A stretch of 64,000 nt of DNA from Pedobacter sp. N36a. Lineage in GTDB: Bacteria; Bacteroidota; Bacteroidia; Sphingobacteriales; Sphingobacteriaceae. Positions 55,795 to 64,000 of this stretch are shown here, one piece after another. Under the pieces are notes generated by a model. It worked only from the letters and a program-made list of their open reading frames with translations, did no database searches and was not told the DNA's origin. Made by a program: the position numbers and the translations under genes. The stretch lies in assembly GCF_014472395.1 (NCBI RefSeq), contig NZ_JACSZW010000006.1, positions 186,001-250,000 of the forward strand, read 5' to 3'. The first letter of the stretch is position 1. Each line of letters begins with the position of its first letter.

Positions 55795-56865
55795 TCAGGT
55801 ATTCTGGAGGAAGTACTTTTTTCTAAACCAAAAGGAAAGATTGACGAGGGCAATGAGGGCTGGTACTTCTACCAATGGACCTATTACCCCTGCAAAAGCT
55901 TGTCCGGAGTTGATTCCGAACACACCGATTGCCACCGCTATAGCCAGTTCAAAATTATTTCCGGTTGCTGTGAAGGCAATTGCTGTGCTTTTACTGTAAT
56001 CTGCACCGAAGTATTGACCTGCAAAGAAACTCAAAAAGAACATCAATGCAAAATAAATGGCTAAAGGAATAGCAATACGAACCACATCTAATGGAATCTG
56101 AACGATGAGTTTTCCTTTCAGACTAAACATGACAACAATGGTAAATAACAGTGCAATTAAGGTAATTGGTGAGATGAAGGGCACAAACTTTTCCTGAAAC
56201 CAGACCTCACCTTTTAATTTAATTAGACTGTACCTGCTGATGACTCCCATGGCAAAAGGAATACCCAGATAGATGGCTACACTTTCCGCAATCTGACCGA
56301 TACTGATGGAAACTTCCAGGCCTTTTAATCCGAATAATGGCGGGAGCACCGTAATGAAAACATAGGCATAAACGCTGTACAATAAGACTTGAAAGATGCT
56401 ATTGAGGGCAATTAATCCAGCAGCATATTCCCGATTTCCCTCTGCCAGTTCATTCCAGACCACTACCATCGCGATACATCGAGCTAAACCGATCAAGATC
56501 AATCCGATCATATATTCCGGATTATCCCTTAAAAATGTAATCGCCAATAGGAACATTAACACAGGACCAATAATCCAGTTGAGTACCAATGAAGTACTCA
56601 GTACTTTAGTGTCTTTAAAAACTTCTCCCATGTTTTCATATTTCACTTTGGCGAGGGGAGGATACATCATCAGGATCAGACCAATGGCCAGAGGAATGTT
56701 TGTGGTTCCACTGGAAAAGGAATTGATGATTCCCGAAGAAGCGGGGATAAAATATCCTAAGCTAACCCCAATGGCCATGGCCAGAAAGATCCATAAGGTC
56801 AGATAACGGTCTAAAAAGCTAAGTTTTTTTCGCGCAACTATTGGGGTACAATGATTTGCAGACAT
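55795..56865 (-). CDS. acr3: ACR3-family arsenite efflux permease
   Basis: A 356-residue membrane protein with about ten helices. ACR3 landmarks are the conserved cysteine in [33 protein letters not shown], and [19 protein letters not shown] followed by [13 protein letters not shown]. It exports trihydroxy-arsenic(III) using the proton gradient. It is the last gene of the ars group, 6 bases after arsC. Confidence 0.94.
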   Translation of the reverse strand: MSANHCTPIVARKKLSFLDRYLTLWIFLAMAIGVSLGYFIPASSGIINSFSSGTTNIPLAIGLILMMYPPLAKVKYENMGEVFKDTKVLSTSLVLNWIIGPVLMFLLAITFLRDNPEYMIGLILIGLARCIAMVVVWNELAEGNREYAAGLIALNSIFQVLLYSVYAYVFITVLPPLFGLKGLEVSISIGQIAESVAIYLGIPFAMGVISRYSLIKLKGEVWFQEKFVPFISPITLIALLFTIVVMFSLKGKLIVQIPLDVVRIAIPLAIYFALMFFLSFFAGQYFGADYSKSTAIAFTATGNNFELAIAVAIGVFGINSGQAFAGVIGPLVEVPALIALVNLSFWFRKKYFLQNT

Positions 56866-56871
56866 TCTAAA

Positions 56872-57285
56872 TTACAGGTTTTTGTGAACAAAATTTTGGC
56901 AGTAGTCCTTGATCATATTCCGGACTTCGGCAAATTGCGCCTGGATTTCTGTTTCAGTTCCGGTAGCCTTTGCGGGGTCTGGGAAGTTGTAATGAAACTT
57001 GATGGCTTGAGTTAGGAAAAATGGACAGCTTTCTTTCGCGTTGTCACATACGGTAATCAGGAAATCAAAATCAATGGCCATATATTCTTCGATGTGGTTG
57101 GAGGTATGGGTTGAAACGTCTATATCATCTTGCTTCATCGTTTCAATGGCCCTTGGGTTTACCCCGTGAGTCTCTATTCCGGCGCTGTAAATCAGTGCTT
57201 TATTGCCAGAAAAGTGTCTTAAATAACCTTCTGCAATCTGACTGCGGCAACTATTGCCTGTGCAGAGTATGAGTATTTTTTTCAT
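56872..57285 (-). CDS. arsC: Arsenate reductase, low-molecular-weight phosphatase type
   Basis: A 137-residue protein with the P-loop CTGNSCRSQIAEG (C8 to R14) at the N-terminus and further cysteine VCDNAKESCPFF plus the aspartate in NFPDPAKATG. This is the thioredoxin-coupled ArsC class. It reduces arsenate to arsenite for export by Acr3. It lies 10 bases after the DUF6428-like gene. Confidence 0.93.
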   Translation of the reverse strand: MKKILILCTGNSCRSQIAEGYLRHFSGNKALIYSAGIETHGVNPRAIETMKQDDIDVSTHTSNHIEEYMAIDFDFLITVCDNAKESCPFFLTQAIKFHYNFPDPAKATGTETEIQAQFAEVRNMIKDYCQNFVHKNL

Positions 57286-57295
57286 CTTTTAAAAT

Positions 57296-57877
57296 TTAGC
57301 AGCAACCGGATCCAGGTTTACAGCTTTCAGCGTCCGGAGCAAAATTGATCAGTTGGATTTTTGGTTTTTCCGTGGATACAGTTACCGCTGCTGCTGGGCT
57401 GCAGCATTCTTCACCTGTTTCGTTGGTTCCGCAGCTGCCTCCGCGATTGATCGCTTTGCATTGTGTGGCATCAGGGTTGAGGTTTACAATTAAGTTTTCT
57501 CCATCGATGGTCATTTCTCCTGGATACATCTGACGGGTATCAAAATGAGAATTTCCAAATTCAATTTTCACAATTCCTATAGGATTCAGCGGTAATGATT
57601 TTTCAACCAGTTCCACAATAGATAAGGCTTTCTTCACTTGCATAGCCCTTTCACTCTCCTTTTCTGAAGGTTCCCATAGTTGTACAATGATTTCCGTCCA
57701 GGAATTCATCACTCCGCCGCAATCCACGGATACGATAGGCGCTTGTTTAATTTCGGTGATGTGGTAGGAGGCGTCTACCCATTGGTCTGCTGCATATTGA
57801 AATTGCAGCGTTTGCTCAGGATGGGCTTGTAACTTTGCTTTGAAGCTCTCCCAGTTCATTAATGTTGTAGTATTCAT
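57296..57877 (-). CDS. DUF6428-like protein of the ars operon
   Basis: A 193-residue soluble protein. ATG 57877 (MNTTTLMNWESFKAKL) is chosen, because an upstream start at 57943 would overlap arsR and the operator. It has a DUF6428-type core (WVDASYHITEIKQAPIVSVDCGG, WTEIIVQLW, DGENLIVNLNPDATQCKA). A Cys-rich tail follows, with CGTNETGEECC and a final CKPGSGCC. These cysteines could bind arsenite or another thiophilic metal, which is inference. It is first in the run DUF6428-arsC-acr3. Confidence 0.8.
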   Translation of the reverse strand: MNTTTLMNWESFKAKLQAHPEQTLQFQYAADQWVDASYHITEIKQAPIVSVDCGGVMNSWTEIIVQLWEPSEKESERAMQVKKALSIVELVEKSLPLNPIGIVKIEFGNSHFDTRQMYPGEMTIDGENLIVNLNPDATQCKAINRGGSCGTNETGEECCSPAAAVTVSTEKPKIQLINFAPDAESCKPGSGCC

Positions 57878-57879
57878 AT

Positions 57880-57900
57880 ATTGCAATTTTACGATTGATA
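57880..57900. promoter_or_regulatory. ArsR-type operator before the DUF6428-arsC-acr3 operon
   Basis: The site ATTGCAAT-TT-TACGATTGATA, written on the plus strand, differs from the site before arsR in only the two central bases. It lies in the 34-base gap between the arsR stop and the DUF6428 ATG. On the minus strand it contains TAAAATTG, a near match to the TAnnTTTG box, 5 bases from that ATG. Confidence 0.65.
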
Positions 57901-57911
57901 TAGATATTTTT

Positions 57912-58241
57912 TTAACAGCAGGGGATTTCACCTTTATAAGCACCTAAGAAGGTACCCAATTGGTCTTCCATCATTTTCCAGGTTTTAGGATTGATACAAT
58001 AGCACACACTTACGCCTTCAATGGTTCCTTGAATAAGTCCTGCATTTTTTAACTCTTTTAAATGCTGAGATATGGTCGCTTGAGCTAAACCTAATTGTTC
58101 CACAAGATCACCACAAATACAGGTATTGGAAGCCATGATTCTCTGCAAGATGGCAATTCTTGCCGGGTGCGCCATTGCCTTTAATAACTGAGACAATTGG
58201 TTTTGCTCGTCGGTAAATATTTCTGATTTGGTCAATCCCAT
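57912..58241 (-). CDS. arsR: ArsR/SmtB-family repressor
   Basis: A 109-residue winged helix: LLKAMAHPARIAILQRI, LAQATISQHLKELKNAGLI and the wing IEGVSVCYCINP. Candidate As(III) ligands are CICGD in the region after helix 3, CYC in the wing and the terminal CC. It releases its operators when arsenite binds. Operators are recognisable before its own gene (58260-58280) and before the downstream operon (57880-57900). Confidence 0.93.
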   Translation of the reverse strand: MGLTKSEIFTDEQNQLSQLLKAMAHPARIAILQRIMASNTCICGDLVEQLGLAQATISQHLKELKNAGLIQGTIEGVSVCYCINPKTWKMMEDQLGTFLGAYKGEIPCC

Positions 58242-58259
58242 ATCTTGTTTAATTATTAC

Positions 58260-58280
58260 ATTGCAATAATACGATTGATA
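58260..58280. promoter_or_regulatory. ArsR-type operator before arsR
   Basis: ATTGCAAT-AA-TACGATTGATA lies 18 bases before the arsR ATG. It is identical at 19 of 21 positions to 57880-57900, including an inner CAAT/ATTG dyad. It points to autoregulation. Confidence 0.65.
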
Positions 58281-58362
58281 GCTGTTTCTTCCAAATAAGT
58301 TCGTTTAAAAGACCAAAATATGACTTTAGCTGATTCGGTATAGCGGAGGGGGATGACCTGCT

Positions 58363-59928
58363 TTAGGAAACAGCGCCTCCTTTTTCGGTGGCTACCATAT
58401 AGGTAGGATCTTCTAGGATATTCACAACAATGATAGCGGCTGCATCTTTTAGTAATTTCCTGCAATCTTCACTTAAATGGGTTAGATAAATGGTTTTTCC
58501 TATTTTTCGATAGCGTTCAGTTAATTTATTGATGGCGTCTATGCCAGACATATCTTCAATCCTGCTGTCTTTGAAATCAATAAAAACCACCTCCGGGTCC
58601 CTGGCCGGCTCAAATTTTTCCAGAAAATTGTGGGTAGAACCAAAGAATAACGGGCCATAGATTTCGTAATGTTTGGCACCATCTTCATCGATGTATTTCT
58701 TTGCACGGATTCTTTTGGCACTTTCCCAGGCAAAGATTAATGCGGAAACGATCACACCAATCAATACAGCGAGCGCCAGGTTATGGAGCCATACGGTAAT
58801 TCCTGCGACAAGCACACCTACGAAAATATCTTTACCTGGCATTTTATTGATCACTTTTAAGCTCATCCATTCAAAAGTTCCAATTGCAACCATGATCATC
58901 ACACCTGTTAAGGCTGCCATTGGTACTTTTTCTATGAGTGGAGCACCGAAAAGAATGATCATTAATATGGTGATGGCGGCAACAATTCCAGAAAGCCTGG
59001 CTCTGGCTCCTGCAGAAAGATTCACCAGTGTTTGTGCGATCATTGGGCAGCCCCCCATACCAAAGAAAAAGCCGTTGAGCATATTTGCAGAACCTTGGGC
59101 AATACATTCCCGATTGCTATCACCTTTACTTTCTGTGATTTCATCCACCAGATTTAAGGTGAGCAATCCTTCGGTAAGACCAACAGCGCCCATAATTAAG
59201 GCATAGGGCAGGATGATTTGTAAGGTTTCCAGGGTAAATGGTACCTGAGGAATATGAAAGGGAGGAAATCCGCCACTCACAGATGCAATATCTCCAACAG
59301 TTTTGGTATCAATATGGAAGCCTAACACGATCAGGAACACCACAATAATAGCGGCCAATGATGAGGGGATGGCTTTCGTGAATTTTGATAAGATCAGTAC
59401 AATGGCGATGGTTAAGGCAACGAGGCCAGCCATCAGGTATAGTGGAGTACCGCTAAGCCAGACCATTTCTCCGTTAATTACGGTTTTAAACTGCTGTAGC
59501 TGCGCCATAAAGATAATAATGGCCAATCCGTTAACGAAGCCAAACATTACCGGCTGAGGCACCAGGCGTACAAATTTCCCCAGTTTAAATAAGCCAACAC
59601 TAATTTGAAAAAAGCCTGCAAGTACAACTGCGGCAAAGACATAATCTAAGCCATGTGATCTCATTAAGGCAATCAGAACAATCACTGTAGCGCCTGCTCC
59701 ACCGGAGATTAAACCCGGTCTGCCACCAAATACTGCTGTTACCAAACCCATAATGAAGGCCGCATACAAACCTGTTAATGGTGGGAAGCCCGCCAGAATA
59801 GCAAAGGATAAAGATTCCGGCATCATCGTCATGGCTACGGTTAGCCCTGCAAGGATTTCAGTTTTATAATTGATCTTTTTAGAAAAGTCGAAAAGCTGGA
59901 TAAAAGGTTTTTGGAGGTCAGACTTCAT
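58363..59928 (-). CDS. SulP-family anion transporter with STAS domain
   Basis: A 521-residue inner-membrane protein. It has MKSDLQKPFIQLFDFSKK, the SulP opening LAGLTVAMTMMPESLSFAILAG, and GLISGGAGATVIVL, with about 10-14 helices to residue 400. A STAS domain follows, with VVFIDFKDSRIEDMSGIDAINKL. The family moves sulfate, bicarbonate or related anions; SulP proteins of this shorter bacterial kind are often sodium-bicarbonate or sulfate carriers. It is 121 bases upstream of arsR, so a role in arsenic resistance is not shown. Confidence 0.9.
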   Translation of the reverse strand: MKSDLQKPFIQLFDFSKKINYKTEILAGLTVAMTMMPESLSFAILAGFPPLTGLYAAFIMGLVTAVFGGRPGLISGGAGATVIVLIALMRSHGLDYVFAAVVLAGFFQISVGLFKLGKFVRLVPQPVMFGFVNGLAIIIFMAQLQQFKTVINGEMVWLSGTPLYLMAGLVALTIAIVLILSKFTKAIPSSLAAIIVVFLIVLGFHIDTKTVGDIASVSGGFPPFHIPQVPFTLETLQIILPYALIMGAVGLTEGLLTLNLVDEITESKGDSNRECIAQGSANMLNGFFFGMGGCPMIAQTLVNLSAGARARLSGIVAAITILMIILFGAPLIEKVPMAALTGVMIMVAIGTFEWMSLKVINKMPGKDIFVGVLVAGITVWLHNLALAVLIGVIVSALIFAWESAKRIRAKKYIDEDGAKHYEIYGPLFFGSTHNFLEKFEPARDPEVVFIDFKDSRIEDMSGIDAINKLTERYRKIGKTIYLTHLSEDCRKLLKDAAAIIVVNILEDPTYMVATEKGGAVS

Positions 59929-59935
59929 TTGCCCG

Positions 59936-59943
59936 CAAAGTTA
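59936..59943 (-). promoter_or_regulatory. Bacteroidota -7 box (TAACTTTG) of the sulP gene
   Basis: TAACTTTGC on the minus strand fits TAnnTTTGC and ends 7 bases before the ATG at 59928, giving a very short or absent leader. Confidence 0.45.
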
Positions 59944-59984
59944 CGTTGGATTTATCAAGCTTTAATCCCTGGGACCTTAAAAAA

Positions 59985-60128
59985 TTAGATCGCCAGGTAA
60001 TTGTTGATGCGCTTTATCAGACTCGATTCGTTGAGGTTCCTGTCTGCGATGTCTTTGCTGACTTGAAATTCAGTCATCAGTACATACGGGATCGTATTGC
60101 TGTATTTTTGGAAGCGATTCCGTAACAT
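59985..60128 (-). CDS. 47-residue ORF overlapping the cbpM stop (TAATG)
   Basis: The ATG at 60128 shares its A with the TAA of cbpM (TAATG), a classic translational-coupling arrangement. The frame encodes MLRNRFQKYSNTIPYVLMTE and ends RINNYLAI at TAA 59985-59987. It is basic and hydrophilic with no recognised family. The region between cbpM and sulP is otherwise empty. The coupling, not homology, is the evidence, so this could still be a chance frame. Confidence 0.45.
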   Translation of the reverse strand: MLRNRFQKYSNTIPYVLMTEFQVSKDIADRNLNESSLIKRINNYLAI

Positions 60129-60415
60129 TACTTATGCAGATGAAGTTCGTGCTGTAATTGTTTGATCTTTTCCTGCATATCATGTACGCGCTGTAGCAAA
60201 TGTCTGATGGCATCAATCCCTTCTATATTGATTTGAAGGTCGTAATGCAAATGAACATATTTTTCCAATTCTGCGAGCTGATCCGTATGGATACATTTTT
60301 CTTTTTCGACAATTGGAAACCGGACAATTTCTTGTTCTTCCAATGAGACCATAAAAGAAGGGTCTATGTGATAATTGATACAATATTCAGTGATGGTGAT
60401 GAATTCTGTTTCCAT
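60128..60415 (-). CDS. cbpM: CbpM-type chaperone modulator (MerR-like)
   Basis: A 95-residue protein: ITITEYCINYHIDPSFMVSLEEQEIVRF with a following HTDQLAELEKYVHLHYDL and a coiled coil LLQRVHDMQEKIKQLQHEL. This matches CbpM, which binds the J-domain of CbpA and inhibits its co-chaperone activity. It starts 11 bases after the cbpA stop. Confidence 0.88.
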   Translation of the reverse strand: METEFITITEYCINYHIDPSFMVSLEEQEIVRFPIVEKEKCIHTDQLAELEKYVHLHYDLQINIEGIDAIRHLLQRVHDMQEKIKQLQHELHLHK

Positions 60416-60426
60416 AGCTGTAGGGA

Positions 60427-61335
60427 TTAACTCAGGTTTTGTAGTTCTCTAAACAGTTCTTGTTGTTTTTCAGTCAGGTTTTCAGGAAGTTTAACATTGT
60501 AAGTAATGAAAAGGTTCCCAAATTCTCCATCTTTTTTATACAAAGGGAAGCCTTTATTTTTCAGTCTGACTTTAGTGCCATTCTGTGTTCCTGCAGGGAT
60601 TTTAAGTTTTACTTTTCCATCCAGGGTTTCCACCATTACTTCTCCACCCAAAACAGCGGTGTATAAATCAATATCCTGCGTCAGGTACAGGTCGTTGTGC
60701 AGTCTTTTGAAGATCGGATCTTCCTGAACATTGATGGTCAGGTATAAATCACCTGCCGGGCCACCGTTTACACCGGCTGCACCCATTCCTTTTAATTTAA
60801 TGACCTGCTCATCGGCAATACCTGCAGGAATTGTGATCCTGATTTTTTTATCGTTAATGGTCAGCGTTTGTTTATGCGTGGTATAAGCATCTCTGAGAGA
60901 GATACTAAAGCTGGCATTGTAATCCTGTCCTTTAAATTTCGCACTGCTTCTTCCAGATGATCTTCCGCCGCCACCAAACATAGATTCAAAAAAGTCTGAG
61001 AAATCGCCCCCACCAAAATCTGAAGCACTTTGTCCACCTGATCTTCCACCACCAAAAGGATTTCCTCCCTGATGTCTGGATTGCGACCTTGCTTGTTCAA
61101 ACTGATCTGAATTTTTCCAGTGTTCTCCGTATTCATCGTATTTTTTACGCTTTTCAGGGTCACTAAGGGCTTCATTTGCTTCATTGATCTCTTGAAATCT
61201 CTTGTTAGCTTCTTTGTCGTTGGGATTCAAATCAGGATGATATTTCCTTGCCAGTTTCCTGTATGCTTTTTTTATATCCTCCTGTGAAGCTTTTTTGTCA
61301 ACACCTAGAATCTTATAATAGTCGATAAATGCCAT
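60427..61335 (-). CDS. cbpA: CbpA-type DnaJ co-chaperone
   Basis: A 302-residue protein. The J-domain (residues 4-70) has HPD in [13 protein letters not shown], and is followed by a glycine/phenylalanine-rich region ([13 protein letters not shown]). Two C-terminal beta domains follow ([36 protein letters not shown]), and there is no zinc-finger domain. This is the CbpA class, which stimulates DnaK and in some bacteria binds curved DNA. A TAAATTTG box lies at 61356-61363, 20 bases upstream. Confidence 0.94.
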   Translation of the reverse strand: MAFIDYYKILGVDKKASQEDIKKAYRKLARKYHPDLNPNDKEANKRFQEINEANEALSDPEKRKKYDEYGEHWKNSDQFEQARSQSRHQGGNPFGGGRSGGQSASDFGGGDFSDFFESMFGGGGRSSGRSSAKFKGQDYNASFSISLRDAYTTHKQTLTINDKKIRITIPAGIADEQVIKLKGMGAAGVNGGPAGDLYLTINVQEDPIFKRLHNDLYLTQDIDLYTAVLGGEVMVETLDGKVKLKIPAGTQNGTKVRLKNKGFPLYKKDGEFGNLFITYNVKLPENLTEKQQELFRELQNLS

Positions 61336-61355
61336 GTCAATAATTGGTCTATCCT

Positions 61356-61363
61356 CAAATTTA
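61356..61363 (-). promoter_or_regulatory. Bacteroidota -7 box (TAAATTTG) of cbpA-cbpM
   Basis: Exact TAnnTTTG match on the minus strand, 20 bases before the cbpA ATG. No clear -33 element. Confidence 0.4.
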
Positions 61364-61615
61364 AGCTATTATTTTTATCATTCGTGATTTTTCAGCCATT
61401 TGTATTAAGTAAGTGTTACAATTACACCGATTTTTTCAATAATAATAATAAATTTGAGAATCAATGACTTTGTGGCTGACCACCTAAGTTATAAGCCAAA
61501 TATAAACTGTTCCTGTAGGAGTACATCTTTTTCAAGATGCTTCACTCCATGTGTCGTTTCGGATCGGTTTATATGACGTTTGATTTTGCTCGAATACATT
61601 AATGCACAAACGAAT

Positions 61616-62887
61616 ATGAAACCAAATCAACCAAACTCAAGAAGAGATTTTATTAAAAAAACAGCGGTAGGTGTTGCTGCCTTCAGCATCGTCCCCAGGT
61701 ATGTACTTGGCGGAACCGGATTTATTGCACCTAGTGATCGGCTAACTAAAGCTGTAATCGGTGTTGGCAGTATGGGAAGAGGCCATTTTGGATACGATGG
61801 AACACAGGTAGTTGCCATTTGTGATGTAGATACCAGACATTTGGATATCGCAAAGCCGATGCTTGATAAAGGGGTGAAGACCTTTAGTGATTACCGGGAA
61901 CTGATCAAATTGCCGGAAGTAGATATTGTACACATTGCCACGCCTCCGCATTGGCATGGGATTATGGCAGTGGATGCTGCAAATGCCGGAAAAGATATTT
62001 GGTGTGAAAAGCCAATGACGCATACCATCGGAGAGGGTAAGCGTGTAATGGAAGCCGTTCAAAAACATGGGCGTATGTTCCGTTTAAATACCTGGTTCCG
62101 TTTCAAAGATAATTTCTATGGAATGGGAACCACCGTGAAACCGATCAAAAAATTAGTAGACAGCGGTTTACTCGGCTGGCCATTAAAAGTAACCGTAAGT
62201 AAGCATACTGGTTTCGACTGGAAGTTTTACTGGGTAGGAAAAGACAATTTACCTGTTGAACCGGTTCCACAGGAACTGGATTATGATGCCTGGTTAGGTC
62301 CGGCGCCATTTAAGCCTTATAGCACACATCGGGTACACCAAACTTTCAGGGGATACTGGGATTATGATGGCGGCGGTTTGAGTGACATGGGACAGCATTA
62401 CCTGGATCCTATTCAATATTTCCTTGGTAAAGATGACACCAGCCCAATTTCTGTAGAAATTGATGCGGCGCAGCAGCATACTGATGCAGTCGGTATCTGG
62501 CGTAGAATTACTTATACTTATGCGGATGGTTGCCAGATTATTCTGGATGGTGAAGGAAAAGATGAGAAGGCAGCTTATATTGAAGGCCCTAAAGGTAAGC
62601 TATATGCTGGCTTTAAGTCTGACATCCCTGATTTGGAACGCAAGTTAGCTGCATTCCCTGATCCGGCGCCGCAAATGACGGATTTTATCACCTCTGTGAA
62701 AACCAGAAGTCAGTTTGCTTTAAATGAAGAAAATGGACATCGCTCCTGCAATATCATCAACATTGGATTGGCGGCATTACGTTTAGGCCGTTCGCTAAAG
62801 TTTGACCCGGTAAAACAGGAGTTTATTGACGATGAAGGTGCAAACAGGTTGATTAACCCGGTCATGCGCGCTCCATACACCATTTAA
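61616..62887 (+). CDS. Tat-exported Gfo/Idh/MocA-family oxidoreductase
   Basis: A 423-residue protein. ATG 61616 (MKPNQPNSRRDFIKKTAVG) gives a clear twin-arginine signal; the frame upstream does not. It has a Rossmann fold with IGVGSMGRGHFG, IATPPHWHGIMAV and the catalytic-region motif WCEKPMTHT (E131, K132), then the C-terminal dimerisation domain (RGYWDYDGGGLSDMGQHYLDP). It probably oxidises or epimerises a sugar in the periplasm with tightly bound NAD(P). It is unlike the GH109-like protein at 5634. A HEAT-repeat-like secreted protein follows after 37 bases. Confidence 0.9.
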   Translation: MKPNQPNSRRDFIKKTAVGVAAFSIVPRYVLGGTGFIAPSDRLTKAVIGVGSMGRGHFGYDGTQVVAICDVDTRHLDIAKPMLDKGVKTFSDYRELIKLPEVDIVHIATPPHWHGIMAVDAANAGKDIWCEKPMTHTIGEGKRVMEAVQKHGRMFRLNTWFRFKDNFYGMGTTVKPIKKLVDSGLLGWPLKVTVSKHTGFDWKFYWVGKDNLPVEPVPQELDYDAWLGPAPFKPYSTHRVHQTFRGYWDYDGGGLSDMGQHYLDPIQYFLGKDDTSPISVEIDAAQQHTDAVGIWRRITYTYADGCQIILDGEGKDEKAAYIEGPKGKLYAGFKSDIPDLERKLAAFPDPAPQMTDFITSVKTRSQFALNEENGHRSCNIINIGLAALRLGRSLKFDPVKQEFIDDEGANRLINPVMRAPYTI

Positions 62888-62924
62888 CATCAATTTATTC
62901 GAACCCATTCTAAAAATATTTATA

Positions 62925-64000
62925 ATGATAAAAAAGATATTCTTTATCCTTTTGGCTACCCTTGCGTTTCAGGGGCTGGCTATCGCACAGGATAAAAAAG
63001 ACCAGCGTACGCAGATAACGCGTATTGCTGATTTGTTGGCGCAGATGCCGGCAAAAGATGCGGCCCAGGCGGCCATCAATGCAAATGATATTGCCGGACT
63101 TGGCGAAGGCGGCTACCTGGAACTCATCGGGATGCTTGCTCCAGTAGGAAAAGGTAATAATGCTTTAATTGAATATGCAATTGGCGGATTTACAGCAGCC
63201 TCCACAAAGACAGGAAAAGAAAACTGGAGGAAAATGTGCGTGTCTGTTTACACTAAAGCCTTGCAGAAACTAACTGATCCGCAACATAAAGCCTTTATCA
63301 TGAGTCAGCTGGATGGTGTTGCGCAGGACGATGCAGTTCCTGCTCTGATTCCTTTTTTGAAGGATGTGCAACTTTCAGACCCTGCAGTAAGGACATTGGT
63401 GAAAATCAATACCTCAGCCTCAAAAACGGCTTTGTTGAATGCTTTGGCCTCAACCGAAGGAAAGAGCCGTCTTTCTCTGATTGAAGGATTAGGTGATACC
63501 CGTGTTAAAGCAGCGGCAGCCCCAATTGCTGCATTTGCAACTGGTAATGACCAGAACTTAACAAAGATGAGCCTTTACGCGCTGGCAAAAATTGCTGATC
63601 CTTCTTCTGAGGAACTGATGGCTGCTTCGGCAGCAAAAAGTAATTTTAAATATGAAAACACGAATGCTGTTGCCGCTTACCTTGACTATGCAGCTCGTCT
63701 TTTAGCAGATGGGAATGTTGTTTTAGCGCATAAAATCGCGCTTCAGCTACTGGATAAAGCGACTGCTCCGGATTTAGTGTCTGTTCGTACCGGTGCTTTG
63801 AAGATCCTTTCCGATGAAACTAAAGGTCAGGATATTTCTGTGCTGTTAGTCGCAGTAAAAGATCCTTCCATAGCTTACAGAGCAGCAGCTTTTAAATTTG
63901 CTTTACCATATTTAAATCCAGCAAGAACAGCTTTATGGCTTAAACAATTGAATAAAGTAAAACCTAATGTACAGGCTGAAATGGTCACCATGCTGGGTGA
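62925..64000 (+). CDS. Secreted HEAT-repeat-like protein, 3' end outside window
   Basis: ATG 62925 (MIKKIFFILLATLAFQG) starts a signal peptide ending AIAQ. The frame stays open to the window end, giving 358 codons. The body is alpha-helical and alanine-rich with repeat units such as DAVPALIPFLKDVQLSDPAVRTL and RVKAAAAPIAAFATGND. Bacteroidota proteins of this kind often continue into a DUF1080 (3-keto-disaccharide hydrolase, family-16-like) domain, and the neighbouring Gfo/Idh gene fits, but that part is not visible here. Confidence 0.8.
   Translation, partial: MIKKIFFILLATLAFQGLAIAQDKKDQRTQITRIADLLAQMPAKDAAQAAINANDIAGLGEGGYLELIGMLAPVGKGNNALIEYAIGGFTAASTKTGKENWRKMCVSVYTKALQKLTDPQHKAFIMSQLDGVAQDDAVPALIPFLKDVQLSDPAVRTLVKINTSASKTALLNALASTEGKSRLSLIEGLGDTRVKAAAAPIAAFATGNDQNLTKMSLYALAKIADPSSEELMAASAAKSNFKYENTNAVAAYLDYAARLLADGNVVLAHKIALQLLDKATAPDLVSVRTGALKILSDETKGQDISVLLVAVKDPSIAYRAAAFKFALPYLNPARTALWLKQLNKVKPNVQAEMVTMLG

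Noticed and set aside
61500..61560. Partial hairpin (GGAGTACATC...GATGCTTCACTCC) upstream of the second Gfo/Idh gene
   Set aside because: Only interrupted pairing and no known riboswitch pattern.
1..64000. Search for tRNA, rRNA, CRISPR arrays, prophage or intact insertion sequences
   Set aside because: No cloverleaf-like gene, regularly spaced repeat, phage gene or complete transposase was recognised by eye; only the two Rpn-type remnants remain.

Overview
The window looks like chromosome of a soil or plant-associated Bacteroidota, most likely Sphingobacteriaceae and Pedobacter-like. The grounds are two SusC/SusD pairs, a one-polypeptide hybrid two-component regulator, many secreted carbohydrate-active enzymes, moderate GC, weak Shine-Dalgarno signals and several TAnnTTTG promoter boxes. 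The genus is inferred by family resemblance only. No tRNA, rRNA, CRISPR array or intact insertion sequence was seen.

Left edge (1-7140): the 3' end of a glycosidase-like gene, then an orphan gene of unknown function (934-2184) lying between two decayed copies of an Rpn/PD-(D/E)XK-type transposase. Next come a GH95 fucosidase-family gene and a GH109-like Gfo/Idh/MocA gene. The GH109-like gene lies between two LacI-type palindromes.

Protein/peptide-type Sus locus (7169-17127): a LytS-type sensor kinase, a large secreted zinc metalloprotease, SusC and SusD, then a LytTR response regulator. The kinase and regulator, normally adjacent, bracket the transport genes. A strong terminator separates susD from the regulator gene.

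Polysaccharide utilisation locus (17235-46677): a hybrid two-component sensor/regulator and an AraC regulator, then SusC (broken by one in-frame stop), SusD, a lipoprotein, GH2, GH95, GH31, an alginate/glucuronan-lyase-type PL, GH29, GH88, a PL13/PL20-like lyase (frameshifted), a second GH29, PL6, a two-domain esterase and a convergent beta-helix protein. Uronate-specific lyases, an unsaturated-uronate hydrolase, several fucosidases and esterases together suggest a fucosylated, esterified uronic-acid polysaccharide.

Metal and arsenic resistance (46785-59928, all minus strand): a P-type ATPase with a His-rich N-terminus and its Fur-family neighbour; an RND efflux operon (small Cys-rich protein, a CzcA-CzcC fusion, CzcB); and an ars cluster (arsR, DUF6428-like, arsC, acr3) with two near-identical operators, followed by a SulP transporter. 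A 165-bp palindromic element lies between the czc and ars groups.

Right edge (59985-64000): a CbpA-type DnaJ co-chaperone, CbpM and a 47-residue coupled ORF on the minus strand. On the plus strand are a second Tat-exported Gfo/Idh/MocA protein and a HEAT-repeat-like secreted protein that runs off the window.
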